A stretch of DNA of 64,000 nucleotides from Jackrogersella multiformis (GCA_902806575.1 CADCXD010000006.1:558001-622000); one strand, 5' to 3'; positions 23,022 to 35,111 are shown, counted from the first letter of the stretch. The notes: generated by a model not told the origin, from the sequence alone. A program made the numbers and translations.

Positions 23022-25013
23022 TTATATCCCGGAGTCGTCCTGATCAACACCTGATGAGGATTCGAATGTGGACCAATTTGTACATGTCGATGATAATGCG
23101 TCCGAGTCAGTTATGCCTGCGATCTCGTCGTATCTCTCCACAAACTGCAACGCGAATCCTTCACTTGTATGCCAACCAATGTGACACTGTGACAAAAGTT
23201 AACTAATATTCATAAAGGCCGAGAGAAGAAGCAAGAAATTCTGGATAATACTTACGTGCATGAGCCAAACACCAGGGTTATCCGTCTCGAAAGCTATAAC
23301 GAGATGACCACTCGCGGGCAGCATTGCCGTGTCTCGGCGGGGAGGATTATCAAGTTTGAGAGTGATATCGCTGGAATATTGGCCCGAGCCCTGAGCAATC
23401 ACATAGAAATCGTGTCCGTGAAGGTGAATCCTACGAGGCAGATTAGTAAAATATCAAATGCTAAAGGAACCCTGAGTTACTCACGGATGGGGAACAGCAA
23501 GGTCAGTGTATATAGCTAGGTACACCCATTGATTTGCGGTTGACAGTTGGATTACGGAGTCGTCGCTCTCAAATTCGGAGACTTCATCCATGACTTGCAA
23601 CAGAGTAGGGTTTGCCCATTCGACCAACATGGACGTGCTGTTCAAAGTCCATCTGAAGAGGCTATCACTGTTGATCGTGACGCCGGCATCTTCGACGGTA
23701 GTGGAAGACGAGTCTCCTACAGTTTTGCTGACGTGGGGAACTAAGTTATCTGTTTCGTCATCGCAAGAATCCGTGTAGTCGTACCCGGTGGTTGTTGGTG
23801 TCGATGCGGTATCGGCATATGTAACAATGCCGCGAATATCGTCAGCTTTGTCGTTATCGGAGCAAGCAGATTGAGGAATTGCTCGCATCCAAAAGTTGTC
23901 CGCGACGGAGGCTTGATCAGCCGTAACGATAATGTCATAGCGTTGTCCCATACCAATGTTAAGCACGGTTGTGCTGTACGGTACGATCGGTATAAGATCG
24001 GTTGCGATAACTTGCATGGTGTGATTGTCGATTGAAAACTTGAAGTGAGTGTCAATGGCGCCGTTAACAAGTCTCATCCGATAAGAAGTCCCAGAAGTGA
24101 AAGAAACCTCAAGTCTAGAGCCAGTATCATCGTAGACGTTGGTACCGTTGATAAGTCCAGTGTCTAGAGTTGGGGGGCCGTTTGTTTCCGCGTCAATCCA
24201 CATTTCGTCCACTGTTGAGTGATCCCAATCGGATAAGAATACCATCCCGAGATCCTCGTCGTAGTTGGCAGTAGCTGGACCATTGATGATGATGCCGCCA
24301 GCAACGCCCTCCCATGCTTGAAGCGCGAAGTGCGAGTGATACCAGGTCGACCCGTACTGGGTAGCTCTCCAGGTGTAAGTTGTTGAGTCCCCAGGGGCTA
24401 CGGGGCACTGGGTGATGGAAACCACTCCATCGTTCTCGTTTGTATAGTTCTGGCGAATTCCGTGCCAATGAATGGCTTTGATTATAATTAGCTCAGCTTT
24501 GACTATGGTATAGAAGACATAGGATATGGAAATAGTTGAGATTATACTTACACGTGCCGTTGTTGGAGGTGGTAAGTGAGTTGGTAACATGAACAATCAC
24601 GGTGTCACCCCAGTCCGCAAAGAGGGTTGGTCCCGGAATTGAGCCCTGGAATGAAGAGTTAGTAATGGTTTTAGCTATAGAGCCGAAGCACGACGCATCG
24701 AGGAGACTTTATAATGTCTAAAGGGCTTCACTATCAAACTTACATTTACGGCCATTGCGGTCCGAGAGACTCCATCCGGTGAGACGGTCACGTCGGTCAG
24801 TTCAAGCCAATACTCCTTAGTGACTCCAGTATCTGGCACCTCGGACATGTAGTCCGTATCTATAGAGTAGTCGCACCATTCGCTTCTGGTGGTTGCCGTA
24901 TTCCCTGAGCATGATGCTCGTGGATATAGGTTCACGGAGGGGGAAAACGGGGAGGCTGCCACCGAGCCGTATAATAAGAGAAGCGGAATAGTTGATAGCT
25001 TCGGAGAAAACAT
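23022..25013 (-). CDS. Laccase (multicopper oxidase, ascomycete type), secreted
   Basis: Five exons on the minus strand (25013..24744, 24645..24552, 24475..23485, 23430..23256 and 23186..23022) give 564 residues with consistent phases. The signal peptide begins MFSPKLSTIPLLLLYGSVAA. All four copper-ligand motifs are present: HWHG (from His124), WYHSHF, HPIHLHGHDF and HCHIGWH. The last is assembled by splicing the 69-nt intron between its first His and its Cys. The protein ends in DSGI, the C-terminal plug motif of ascomycete laccases. Laccases oxidise phenols and reduce O2 to water, with roles in lignin or humic turnover, pigment formation and detoxification. The start at 25013 is chosen because it opens the signal peptide; an in-frame ATG at 25160 would add a non-signal leader. 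A (TCGATG)4 repeat lies in the 5' UTR. Confidence 0.94.
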
Positions 25014-26281
25014 ATTGTCTGCGGCCGGAACCTCGATGTCGATGTCGATGTCGATGGTAAAACAAAAGTATAAGTGAAAGTATATGTGATAAGACAAGCC
25101 TTTGAGAGACTGAGAGAGAAAGAATGACTTTGGTTGTCCTATCTGTTTCTCATCAAGCATGAGCCCAGCTGGACTTTATGTTCACGATTTCCTCCCATCC
25201 TGCCTCCTATAATGCACATGCCGACAACATAATTAGATGTTGATGAGACTGTGAATCGTAAGGGCGCTTCCCGAAGTAGCATTGCATGGCTTCTTTGAGT
25301 ATCCTACACGCGCCAGGTCTAAGCGCAAATCCACCATCTTCAAGTCGCGGCAGAGTTGCCCCTTGACAGCTGAAGCAGTGCGATCTCCAACTAGTATCTT
25401 CAGCACAAGTTTTCGTATCATTTGCTGAAGTACGCGTCCTCGGGCACGAGGTGACCCGCGTGCGTAGTGGAGCTTCATGGCTTGCGTCGATGGGTATGAG
25501 TTCCCTTCGTGGATACTCGAGCCGCAATGCCGCCGGGGGTAATCGTGAGGGTCTGAACAAGGAGGTTTCACGAGGAGAGCTTGAAAGCCTAGACTCCGTC
25601 GATATGTAGTATTATTGACGGGCCAAAACCGGCGACGATGTGGCACACAGCCACTTATGGGGAGAGTGGATGAGTGGCCGCATCATCGAATCCACCCGAT
25701 TGCCCTGTTTGCATAGTTATCAGCTCCGGGGATTACGAAAGATTCTGTAAGCCCTGTGAGGCCCAGCTGATGATAGTGCTAATGGATAATCCTAGACAAT
25801 ATTGGATAAGTCTTTTTTTCAAGCAGGGGTGGAGCGGCCTACGACAATGTTGGTTAGCAGTTCCATATCTGCCGAAAGAAGAACAGGGGAAATGCGCCCA
25901 TCGAGAAGTTTAAAAAAAAACTGCATTGTGTTTGAACGATTACGCGTTGCTGCATGGGGTCCTGTTACGTCGCCTCATCCCCGGACCCTCCCGTACCCCC
26001 CGCGACGGCCCACAATCCGAATATAGGCCCCAAGACCGGAATGGCATAGTCTATGTTTGGTTGGTTGCTATTCGCAGGCGACATGACGAGTCTACCTTCA
26101 GATAAGGGGCAAACCTCGAGGGTATGAAAAGATGAAAAGACGGACTCTTGATCGATTTTTTTCCAACGACACAACTCGGTCGACATCTCTAAAGATCACA
26201 ACAGGTTTTCCTATCTATCACCTTGCCTAGGTCATCTATTCTGTTTTTCGTAAAGAAAATACCATTCAATCGTTCTTCGCC
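25014..26281. other. intergenic, divergent promoters of laccase and small secreted protein
   Basis: No supported gene. Overlapping minus-strand frames at 25207-25646 have no recognisable family signal. A TCGATG repeat lies at 25033-25056. The region must contain both divergent promoters. Confidence 0.5.
25033..25056. repeat. (TCGATG)4 hexanucleotide repeat
   Basis: Four tandem TCGATG units just upstream of the laccase start codon, in its likely 5' UTR. Confidence 0.85.
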
Positions 26282-26990
26282 ATGCCTTCATTACATAACA
26301 TTCTCCTTCTCAGCCTGCCCTTCGTCGTCGCTGGGTCACCTGCTGTCATGCAGCGGCACTCACCTACGTCACAGTTCACCCTATACGCCTATGGCGATAC
26401 TATCGGCGGCGCTCCTGTCTTTACAACTGGCGGTAAGTTAATAACTTTTGAGGCTATTGCATTAAGCTGATATTGATGTTTTTGATAGATGGTGCGTTCA
26501 TTGGTGCTCCAACTGCCATCAATGATACCGAAGCCGCTCCCGTTCTGTGTAAGTTATGTGAGAACGTTCCGCACAGATTGCTATACTGACTAGAGGATAC
26601 CTAGTCGACGTCGGTACTGACAATTCTTTGTTGGGAAACCCAAATACGACCACCGGGGACACCACACCAACCTGGTCAAACCTCACGTTCAATGTCCCAG
26701 ACACAACTTCTACCGACCACCAGGTCGAATTTACTAACTCAACGACTGGTGCCGACAGGTCTGGCTCGGGATTCGTATTCTACGGTCAAAACTTACTACA
26801 CAAGAGCACTGCCGGGGGCCTCCAGTCGTTGTGGTACGCTCTTCCCTCTGACACTGACGGTGTCTGGACCCTGAACTGGAACACGACGGGCGATTCTACT
26901 GACGGTCAGGTCCTCGTCTCTTTAAGGGCGGTGGCGCCATCGACGGGTGTGGACGCGATAACTGATGCGACAGCGGAGACAGAAGCATAG
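26282..26990 (+). CDS. Small secreted protein of unknown function
   Basis: Exons 26282..26432, 26489..26548 and 26605..26990 give 198 residues. Donors are GTAAGT at both introns; acceptors are GATAG and CCTAG, and phases match. The N-terminus is a signal peptide (MPSLHNILLLSLPFVVAGSPA). The mature part begins FTLYAYGDTIGGAPVFTTG. It is rich in Thr, Ser, Asn and Asp, has several N-glycosylation sequons (NDT, NTT, NLT, NST), and has essentially no cysteines. No known domain is recognised. A beta-rich secreted or wall-associated protein is likely, which is inference. It lies divergent to the laccase and could share regulation with it. Confidence 0.7.
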
Positions 26991-29573
26991 GCAGGTCATC
27001 GGTTAGCCAACCCAATACAATCTTTACGGAGTTGATGGTCTATTTCCACGAGTTAGACAATTTGTCTACCATGATTCACTCGTTAACGGGAAAAATCCAA
27101 ACCGAGGCACTCTTTTCGTATGATCTAGTATGTACTTAAAAATACAATTTTCAATGGATACCTCCTATTTTACCTTCTCTAATCATATTATTCTCATTCG
27201 TAAATGAGTCTAAGATGTGACTATCCGTATATTATACTAGTTCAGTAATATATTATGAACTATTATTACCTGTGAATCAGTAAAATCACGAGCCAAGCGT
27301 TGATAGAAAATTGACATGTTATAGACTAAAGACCCCGATATTTTATCAGTAGCAGTTTCACTGTATCTCACTGAATACTCCATGTCTCACTACAGCTCTT
27401 ACATCTACCCGGGTAGTCGTTCTAGATTATGATAATGGTGATAGCCATGCAAGAAAGGTTCACAATTCCAGCTAGCAACTCGTAATGACTCTGCGAACGT
27501 AGGATTTAGCATCCGAAATTTCCTACTCGTCCCCAGCAAATGGAGTACCCGCGCGCCTATGACGGCAGCGATTCAGATGTGGTCAAAGAATGTGACGTTA
27601 CCGAGGCCGCCGACGTAGGACGGCAGGGTATCTCGACATATTTCTCCGCCTCGGTCATTGGTGGTGTGATGTGCATGGTATAGATATGGCCCAGTTGTCG
27701 AGGACCGGGTAGTAATTTCCGACACCTGCAGATATTCTAGAATTTTCGTGAAGAGATACGGTCGGATTATTTTCGTGACAGCCATAATTTTTAAGGCGCT
27801 TCTTGGGCTGCCTGAGCGACAGTTTAGACTACCGACGAAGAGAGTATTGGAATATATTGGCTCGCTCAGCGATGACCTGCATATGAATATGTTACACGAG
27901 TGATGACAATCTCCAGATTTCACGATCAAAATGGACGGTGGTTTATGATTCTCCTAAAGCTATTTTCTTCTTCCCGAGAGCATTACTAAGACCGGAGTTT
28001 CCGAAAATGAAATACGCTACCTAGGTACAAAATGTCTCATATTATATTTATAGTAAAGAATATTATACTTGTAGGAAAATATAGATCACGGTGGAAATCA
28101 GAATTTTATCATTTAAATTAAAATATTAATTTCGAATTTTAATAAATGGCATACTATTACCATATAAGGAGAAACAGGGGAGAGTTTTAACTACATTATT
28201 ATAAAGGGGTTATTAGTTCAATCTTGCTCTTTGCTGTGTTATGCTGCAAGCTTTATTATACGCGGACTCGCTAACGAAAGTTTTAACCATAGCCTCTCCA
28301 AGTATTAAGTTACATTTATCTTTTAACCTACCTATACGAGCACATGTATTCCGACTCTCTAAAGTTAATCCAAGGAGTCCTTACTGGTTGCCATAAGTGT
28401 TATTCCCTATCACATCCGCTTGAAAAAATTGGCTTGACTGTTGATCAATCCGAATTAGTCGTAAGTTTTTATTTATCGATCTCGAGCCCCTATCTATCAT
28501 ACTCGGTATAGGCGAATACACTAGTTGCCGAACAATAAGAAAACGGTGCAAAGTCCCCCCCTTTTTCTTTTCTATTCTGTGAGTTGGAGACTAGACTATT
28601 CCTTAGGCTGCCTAAGGCTAGAACCCCTTAGAAAATCGGAGTCTAGAACTTCAATCTAGACAGTTAGTAAGGAGGACTAGTTTCTGAGTCATAACATTGA
28701 AATTCTTCGTCATTCTGTCACATCTCTTATGTTATGAGTCTAAGATTTTTTAAGTCTCATTATCCATTACAATATTACGACAGTGGCCACAAACTTTTCG
28801 GTGACCTTTTGTCTTCGAAAGAGTAACCTATCTACCTAGGTAACTATGAATAAACAGATTCATGGCCCTTTTCCCCATAGAGAACAGCGTGTAATTGTAG
28901 CAGAAAGATTGTCTACTTTTCAACTTTAAACCATTATTTTAACATAAGAAAACATCTCCTATAAAAATATACATATAACTTACTGATCTAAGTAGGTAGC
29001 TAAAAATACCTCTGAGATTGTTTAACCTCCATTAAGATAAATTGAATACTATATATTTAAATAGAATAACAGTTGTGCATATATACTAACTACATATAGT
29101 TTCTTATAGGATTAGTTATCTTCTTATTGTCAAAATCATTTATCTTAACTATCATGACCAATTCATTGGTAGATTACCTAAGCTAATACCTATAGAAATC
29201 TTATTAATCTAGATATAATACCTAATCTTGATAAAGCTTATACAACGTTTAATGACTCAGATGTCACTACCACCTTAACCCCCCTTTTTAACTTACCTAT
29301 GCAAGATACCTATGTAAACACGAGTTACGGTCCAAAGGAGCCAAAGCCCAGCTACTCGGAGATGGAGGGAGATCCGGCCAATAAGGAGCTGGCGAGACTG
29401 GGATACGAAGACTGTAAATAATGTGTAAGCACCATGCAGCAATTGGAGCAGTTAAGGCGGCCGATAACACAGTAACCAACCACCATCGTGTTATTCGCAA
29501 TGCCTTGGCGCTCGGTAATCCGTTCCTGTGCTATATTAGAACATATCTTGGTCAACATTTTTACTGCAACGAT
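26991..29573. other. AT-rich gene-poor block with coding relics
   Basis: 2.6 kb, very AT-rich from about 27970 to 29300. No intact gene is recognised. Two less AT-rich islands look like remnants: 27540-27903 and 29299-29421, both described in the findings. Confidence 0.55.
27540..27903 (+). pseudogene. possible decayed gene fragment
   Basis: An ATG at 27540 opens 47 codons (starting MEYPRAYDGSDSDVVKECDV) and ends at 27683. Another open stretch follows (IFVKRYGRIIFVTAIIFKALLGLPERQ and onward) to a stop at 27903. They could be joined only by a weak GTGCAT donor. Base composition is less AT-rich than the surroundings. No family is recognised, and the opposite strand is also open here. Confidence 0.2.
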
Positions 29574-30746
29574 ATGAACTCATCCAAGGCTTTCGGTATT
29601 GTCGCCCGCCCATCACTCAGTTGGCCATATTCTACTCGTCGTATTCCGATATCACGCCAAGAGGTTACTCCAGCAGCCTCACTTCGCAAGCTGAGGAAAC
29701 GTCTAGAACCTCGGAATATCTCGAGGGGTACCATCTGCAGGTCTTCCATCTGCACTCCAGGCCAAGCAGGAAACATGACCACGCGGTCCATCCACCGGGT
29801 TCCCATCGAACCTCAGCGTATCGACGCACCCCTAACCCAATCTGCGACCTTTCTTGTCGTTACCATCGCTGCTACGCCAGATGCGGCCCGCATCGTACGT
29901 TCGGTCCTCTCGGGCATCGACAGCCTAGCGAAAAATGTGTCCATCCGGGACCTTGGCGCCTCGTTCTCTTGCACGGTGGGCATCGGCAGCGAAGCATGGT
30001 CTTCCCTCACTCGACTTTCCCCGCCGGCAGAGCTTCACCCATTCCCCGCTGTCCGCGGCCAGAAGCATACTGCCGTCTCGACACCAGGAGACCTGCTATT
30101 CCACATCCGCTCGGAGAGGCGAGATCTATGCTTCGAGTTTGAGCGGCAGTTGCTCGACGCTCTTGGCGACGCCGTTGCTGTCGTCGACGAGACTACCGGC
30201 TTCCGCTACTTTGACGTCCGCGACCTCTTGGGGTTTGTCGACGGCACGGCCAACCCGGTAGGTCCTGATGTATCAGAGTCCGTCCTCGTCGCGGAAGAAG
30301 ACGCACCTGCTACCGGCGGAAGCTACGTCGTGGTCCAAAAGTATGTTCACGATGTGAAAGCTTGGAACGGTCTTCCTGCCGAGCAGCAGGAATCTATAAT
30401 CGGGCGCAAGAAACTCGATAACGTCGAGCTAGACGATGCCGCCGAAGGCCAGCAGCAGTCACACAAGTCACTTGCCACGGTCGAAGACGAGAACGGCGAC
30501 GAGCACGACATTCTCCGGGACAATATGCCCTTCGGCTCTCCTGGCTCGGGGGAGTTCGGGACTTACTTCATAGGGTATTCGAGACGGCTATGGGTCATCG
30601 AGAAGATGCTACAGCGCATGTTCATCGGGAATCCTCCTGGTCTGCACGACAAGCTATTAGATTTCTCAACTCCTCTGACAGGGACAACATTTTTCGCACC
30701 ATCTTCGGATTTCCTAAAAAGATTGGATACAGATGATGTTAAATAA
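29574..30746 (+). CDS. DyP-type heme peroxidase (YfeX/cytosolic-like group)
   Basis: Single exon. The conserved protein starts at ATG 29775 (323 residues, MTTRSIHRVPIEPQRIDAPL, A at -3). An in-frame ATG at 29574 adds 67 residues that are Arg/Ser-rich with few acidic residues and could be a mitochondrial presequence. Counting from 29775, the heme-pocket GFVDGTANP motif starts at Gly153 with the catalytic Asp156. His192 in KYVHDVKAWNGLP is the likely proximal ligand, and Arg270 in GYSRR the distal Arg. Other family blocks are SATFLVVTIA and EFGTYFIGYSRRLWVIEKMLQRMFIG. DyP peroxidases use H2O2 to oxidise dyes, phenols and related substrates. No secretion signal is seen with the shorter start. 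Confidence 0.85.
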   Translation: MNSSKAFGIVARPSLSWPYSTRRIPISRQEVTPAASLRKLRKRLEPRNISRGTICRSSICTPGQAGNMTTRSIHRVPIEPQRIDAPLTQSATFLVVTIAATPDAARIVRSVLSGIDSLAKNVSIRDLGASFSCTVGIGSEAWSSLTRLSPPAELHPFPAVRGQKHTAVSTPGDLLFHIRSERRDLCFEFERQLLDALGDAVAVVDETTGFRYFDVRDLLGFVDGTANPVGPDVSESVLVAEEDAPATGGSYVVVQKYVHDVKAWNGLPAEQQESIIGRKKLDNVELDDAAEGQQQSHKSLATVEDENGDEHDILRDNMPFGSPGSGEFGTYFIGYSRRLWVIEKMLQRMFIGNPPGLHDKLLDFSTPLTGTTFFAPSSDFLKRLDTDDVK

Positions 30747-31818
30747 TAAGTTATTTTCTCATCTTCATTCTATTATTACATCCCTATGTAGATTTTTATT
30801 GGCGAACCGCTTTATGGATTGATAACTAGGTACTATTAACGATTTTATTTGATTTACATCATTTTCACTCATACTAAATCCAGGAAATATATGGGAGTAA
30901 GGACTTTATAGCATGCAGAATGTTTTTAGGCGCAATACCCCCTTAATTGGAGACAGGTAGCCAAACTATGAAGAGGCGGAGGGCCTTTCATTCCTAATAA
31001 CTTTTTAGAATATTACAAATCATATAATGAAAATTATTTAAGTGATATAAGTTATCTTATATTAACCCTTAATATCGAATGGACTATATTATCAGGAATT
31101 GATGTTGTTAAAAATGAGGGTTTTATTGTTTTATAGGCATTTTTTTTACCGAAACTACTCGATATATTTTATACGAGTCGTATAATATTAGCCCCTTAAA
31201 CAATTCTAGGATTCTTGCCTTTATTAGCTCTATTCTTGTCCGTTGTTAATGTCCAGGATAGTGGCTAGCCTAGACAACCTGACGTTCGATTACCTGCCTA
31301 TTACAGTCAACAAATAGCTTTAAGGTCTTTAATGGCTTAAATAAAATGGACGTTCTCCTTAGTCTGTTACGCTCTAGTCTATAAAAAAACCTAAACGTTT
31401 GCATCCGGAATGTTCGAACTATAAAAGCGACAAGGAGCCTTCTCGTGTTAATCTGGGGTACCTCAGATACAGCGTTGACTAAGTCCACAATATTATCAAT
31501 ATTATATATTCATGTATGACGACGGCGATATGAACGCCGAACAGCATATCGGCATCGATGTTCATATTTAAGTGAAATTGTCGTCCCAATATTGCGGGAT
31601 CACCTGACTTAGGTGACCACTACATTAAGCCGCCGGTGATAGCTCATCAAGCTTCCTTTCACCCCTTCACCTGCACCTAAATTACGGTGCAGCCATCCTA
31701 GGAAAACTCCCCCCAAGGCATCAATCTACCAAAGCAAACAGGCCCGAGTATCATCCCTTCGCTACCCACCCCACTCGCTATGCAGAATTGTACAACCATG
31801 GCCAATGCCCCCTAAATT
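30747..31818. other. intergenic, convergent 3' ends (DyP peroxidase and transcription factor)
   Basis: AT-rich with no credible frames. The only notable feature is the dense A/T sequence at 31000-31200. Confidence 0.55.
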
Positions 31819-34533
31819 CTAAAACATGTCTTTGAAGTGTTGATACACACTAGCCCCTATACTATAAGACATCGAACTGCCATCGTCGACAGGTGGCGGA
31901 CCAGCCGGGATCAGCGGGCCGCTGGGGCTGTTGCTCTTGTCCAGGTAGCCTTCGAATATCCGCGACATTTCGCTCGAGATCTGGTGCCCGTTTTGGACGC
32001 CGCTGAAGGCCGGGGGTGCTCCCGAGACGGGCGATGGTTGGGACCCGTAGCTAGAAGCAAGGAGCGGGTTGACCCCCATCTGACCGGTAGCTAACCCGGC
32101 CATCGTGAGTGCGGCCGTGGAGTGGGGGTCTTGAGCCAAACCGAGACGAGGCGCCACTTCTCGAAGCGATTTGATGGTGCTCCAAAGTCGTTGTGAGACC
32201 CACGATTTGGATGACAGATCTTTTACTAGCTCGAGCGCCATGTAGAACTCATTTCGGCACGACGAGCTGAAGTTCACCGGGGCGTGACAGGATGCTAGAA
32301 ATAGCACGGCTATCGCGGCCAATAAGAATTGGTGGTAGAAGACCTGAATCTTTCTATATATATTCGTCGTGTGATTCAGATGCGTCAAGTAGCAGATGGT
32401 ATTTTTTGCGAGCTTGACGGCACGCTCGGCAAACTGCATGTTTTCCATAATGCTGCCGTGAGTATGCAGAATAGGGGTATATAGCCAAGTGCGGATTTGG
32501 TTGAAGCGTAGGTAAGTCCAGATCTGCAAGCGCTGTATATTGTAGTCTTTCTGCGAGTGCACTGGAGGATTTAGATACCTAGGCAGCGCCTCCCAATCAG
32601 CTAGTTCAAGCTGCGTTTCCCGGGGCACTTCGCTGTACCATTGCTTTATTAGTCGGTCAAGATCCTCAATATCATCCGGTCGGACATCTACGGCGGTGTT
32701 GGGCTCGAAAGTTCGTACAAGTCGCCATACTCTTGCGCTGAGTTTCGAGTAAGTGATCATGCCAACCAAATAAGGATGCGAGTCCTTCAGGTCAAAGTTA
32801 GCATTAGCATTGATAGGGCCCCTTAAACTTTTAACCGAAAAGGGGATATATGTATCAGCACATTGATGATTTCAACTACTTACCGGATAGGGAAGCTGAG
32901 GATCGATTTCTTCGTCCGGGACGGTAAATGGCAACCCGGTACCGAACGCCCATCGACGATCTAACACGTAGGCTGCCCAAAACGTGTTGATCGCGTTATT
33001 GCGTTCTTCATCATCGCTTATTCGTTGGATTGCATCAAGTCGATGAAGCCCGAGTTCGAAACAGAGGCGTGTTACTTGGCCCATAGTACGCCAAGCCAGG
33101 ATCTCGTCGTTGGCTAGAAAATAATAACCCGCCTATACAGATTAGCCTCTGCGAGATTCAAGGTCTGTTGACGAAACGGAGGCACGAGGAGGCGCATCAC
33201 GTAGATTCTATCAAAGGTAGGACGTACCACAAGAGCTAGTATTGGCATGTTCTTCACGTCACTGGGGTCGGACATCAACATCCTGTCCGTTGTCGGTCGG
33301 ACACTAATGAAGAGCCTCTGAGCCTTCTCGCTATTTCCATGTTCCTCAACCTGCAAGGCGCAACATATGATGAGCTTGAGTAGCAAGGTATTGCGATCCT
33401 TTAGACCGCCTTCGTCGCCGTATAGAGTCATGAAGTTATTTCTGGCCGCCTCCATCCAGGAAGAGAGAGTTCTTGCGTGGCGGATGACCGACTCTATCTT
33501 AATCACGGGGTACATGATGCCAACCTCTTCGTCATGTACTCGACATAATCGTACTAATTCGTCTTTGTCGAACTCCCATAACGGATCTTGAGGAGGCCCA
33601 TTGGGAGTGGTAGCTAGCTGCGACATCATATTTGGAGACCGCGCGGGACTATCCTGGCTGAGGCCGTCGAGCTCGCTGCCATCAGGCGGGTTGCTATAAC
33701 CCATCTTATGCAGTGTATTTTTCGCGACATCCAAGTTGAACCGCGTGCTTGTTGGACCACGGAAGCCAGGCTGTCGGGCCTGAGATAGTTCGGATGGCCT
33801 GTGTATAGGTGTGATAGAAGGAATCGAGGAGCTCGAGGGAGTACTCGACGCAGACGGCAAGGCGTTCGGTCGGTCTTGGATGGGAGCCAAGCGCAAGGCT
33901 TCGGATCTCAAGGAGTTCATGTTTGCGAATAGAGTATCGACCTGTTCCTGTAATTGATTGACGGTGCTAGCCATCAGCCTGAACTCGTCCGAGTCCTTGA
34001 AGGAGTTGGAGCAGCAATTGGGCGCGTAGAGGCATTGGAGATTGAGGTTGCCGCATCGTTGACACGGACTCTCGCCATTGCATTTGATCTTGCGCCGCTT
34101 GCACTCGTTGCTAAATAAGGGGGTATAGACATGGTTAACACAACATGATTCGAATCGAGTTGAGTTGAGTTGAATTGACTGAGTTGAGTCGAGCCGAGTC
34201 GCGCCGTCATATCGCGCGCATATCTGAGGGGGGTATTCGAGAATCGACAACAAAAGGAAAAAGATAAAAGACACACCATGCTATGGAGATATATCTATTT
34301 CTCTTGGTTCTTTGCTGTGAAGGCCCCTTCGAACCAGGCGACTCTTCCGCGCTGTGCTTCCTCTTGTTACGGGAACTGTCATCGGCACCTGCACCTGCAC
34401 CTGCACCTGTCGCTATGCCGGTATTGCTGTTATGTTGTTGAGATGCTGGAGACACGGGCGGTGCAGAGCCAGGAGTTTCAACTAGAGTAGTTAGGTATCG
34501 CACCTCGCCGACTTGGTTCTCGAAGAATTCCAT
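31819..34533 (-). CDS. Zn2Cys6 fungal-specific transcription factor
   Basis: Four exons on the minus strand (34533..34277, 34110..33228, 33132..32884 and 32784..31819) give 784 residues. The binuclear cluster is Cys86, Cys89, Cys96, Cys102, Cys105 and Cys112 (C-x2-C-x6-C-x5-C-x2-C-x6-C), preceded by basic TKRNR. A coiled coil follows (MASTVNQLQEQVDTLFANMNSLR), as in dimeric Gal4-type factors. The central fungal_trans domain includes MYPVIKIESVIRHARTL, NDEILAWRTMGQVTRLCFELGLHR, and WAAYVLDRRWAFGTGLPFTVPDEEID. The first intron (166 nt, donor GTGTGT) splits the codon of Cys86; the others have GTACGT and GTAAGT donors. A Gly-Ala run near residues 42-50 comes from a GGTGCA repeat. Target genes are unknown, and I do not assign an ortholog. 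Confidence 0.9.
34141..34205. repeat. GAGTT/GAGTC pentamer-rich repeat inside intron 1 of the transcription factor gene
   Basis: Degenerate tandem GAGTT, GAATT and GAGTC units fill the middle of the intron (read on the plus strand). The intron, at 166 nt, is longer than others in the window. Confidence 0.6.
34385..34409. repeat. (CACCTG)4 coding hexanucleotide repeat
   Basis: Four tandem hexamers within exon 1 of the transcription factor. They encode an alternating Gly-Ala run just before the zinc cluster, so length changes would stay in frame. Confidence 0.8.
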
Positions 34534-35080
34534 GATTCCATCCCTTCGAATGACCCATATATCCGGTGGTGAGGCGACTGTTGGTGGTTGTCGCTAACAT
34601 CCTGTTTAGAATACCAGGTAGGTTGGTAGGTATCCAAGGTTACCTATGGAGAGCAAAGGAGGGTCGAGAGCGAGAGCGGGAGCGGGAGCTGAATGGAGGA
34701 GGATCGCGACAAGAAAAAAAGAATTGCCCCACTGTACGAAGTATCACTGTGAGAAAGAAGGATCCGATCTAGGTATTGATTCCCAAATATGGATTAAACG
34801 TCCACTTAAACTACCTAGGTAGGTAAGTTAAACTGTAACCCTCGAATTACCTATGCTTGAACAATGCAGCTTGTTTTTATTAGGTCTGTCAATGACGAGC
34901 CCTGGAGGTCTAGGTGTTACCTCATATGATATAAAAGGGTTATTATTGGCCTTAGAGGTTTCACTAGGTACATCTTAGACCAGGGTTTATAGAGTTAGAG
35001 TTCTTTACGTAAGACAATGTCGCAAGTCAGGTTACGGTTACGTTACCAATAGCCCTCTGTTAAACTGAACCTTTTCATAA

Positions 35081-35111
35081 TAGGTACCTAGGTACTTACC
35101 TAGGTACTTAC
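35081..35111. repeat. CCTAGG palindrome cluster
   Basis: Two copies of TACCTAGGTACTTA in direct repeat, the clearest tandem arrangement of the dispersed motif. Confidence 0.85.

Noticed and set aside
25207..25646. overlapping minus-strand frames upstream of the laccase
   Set aside because: No domain, no splice support and unremarkable composition. They lie in a divergent promoter region.
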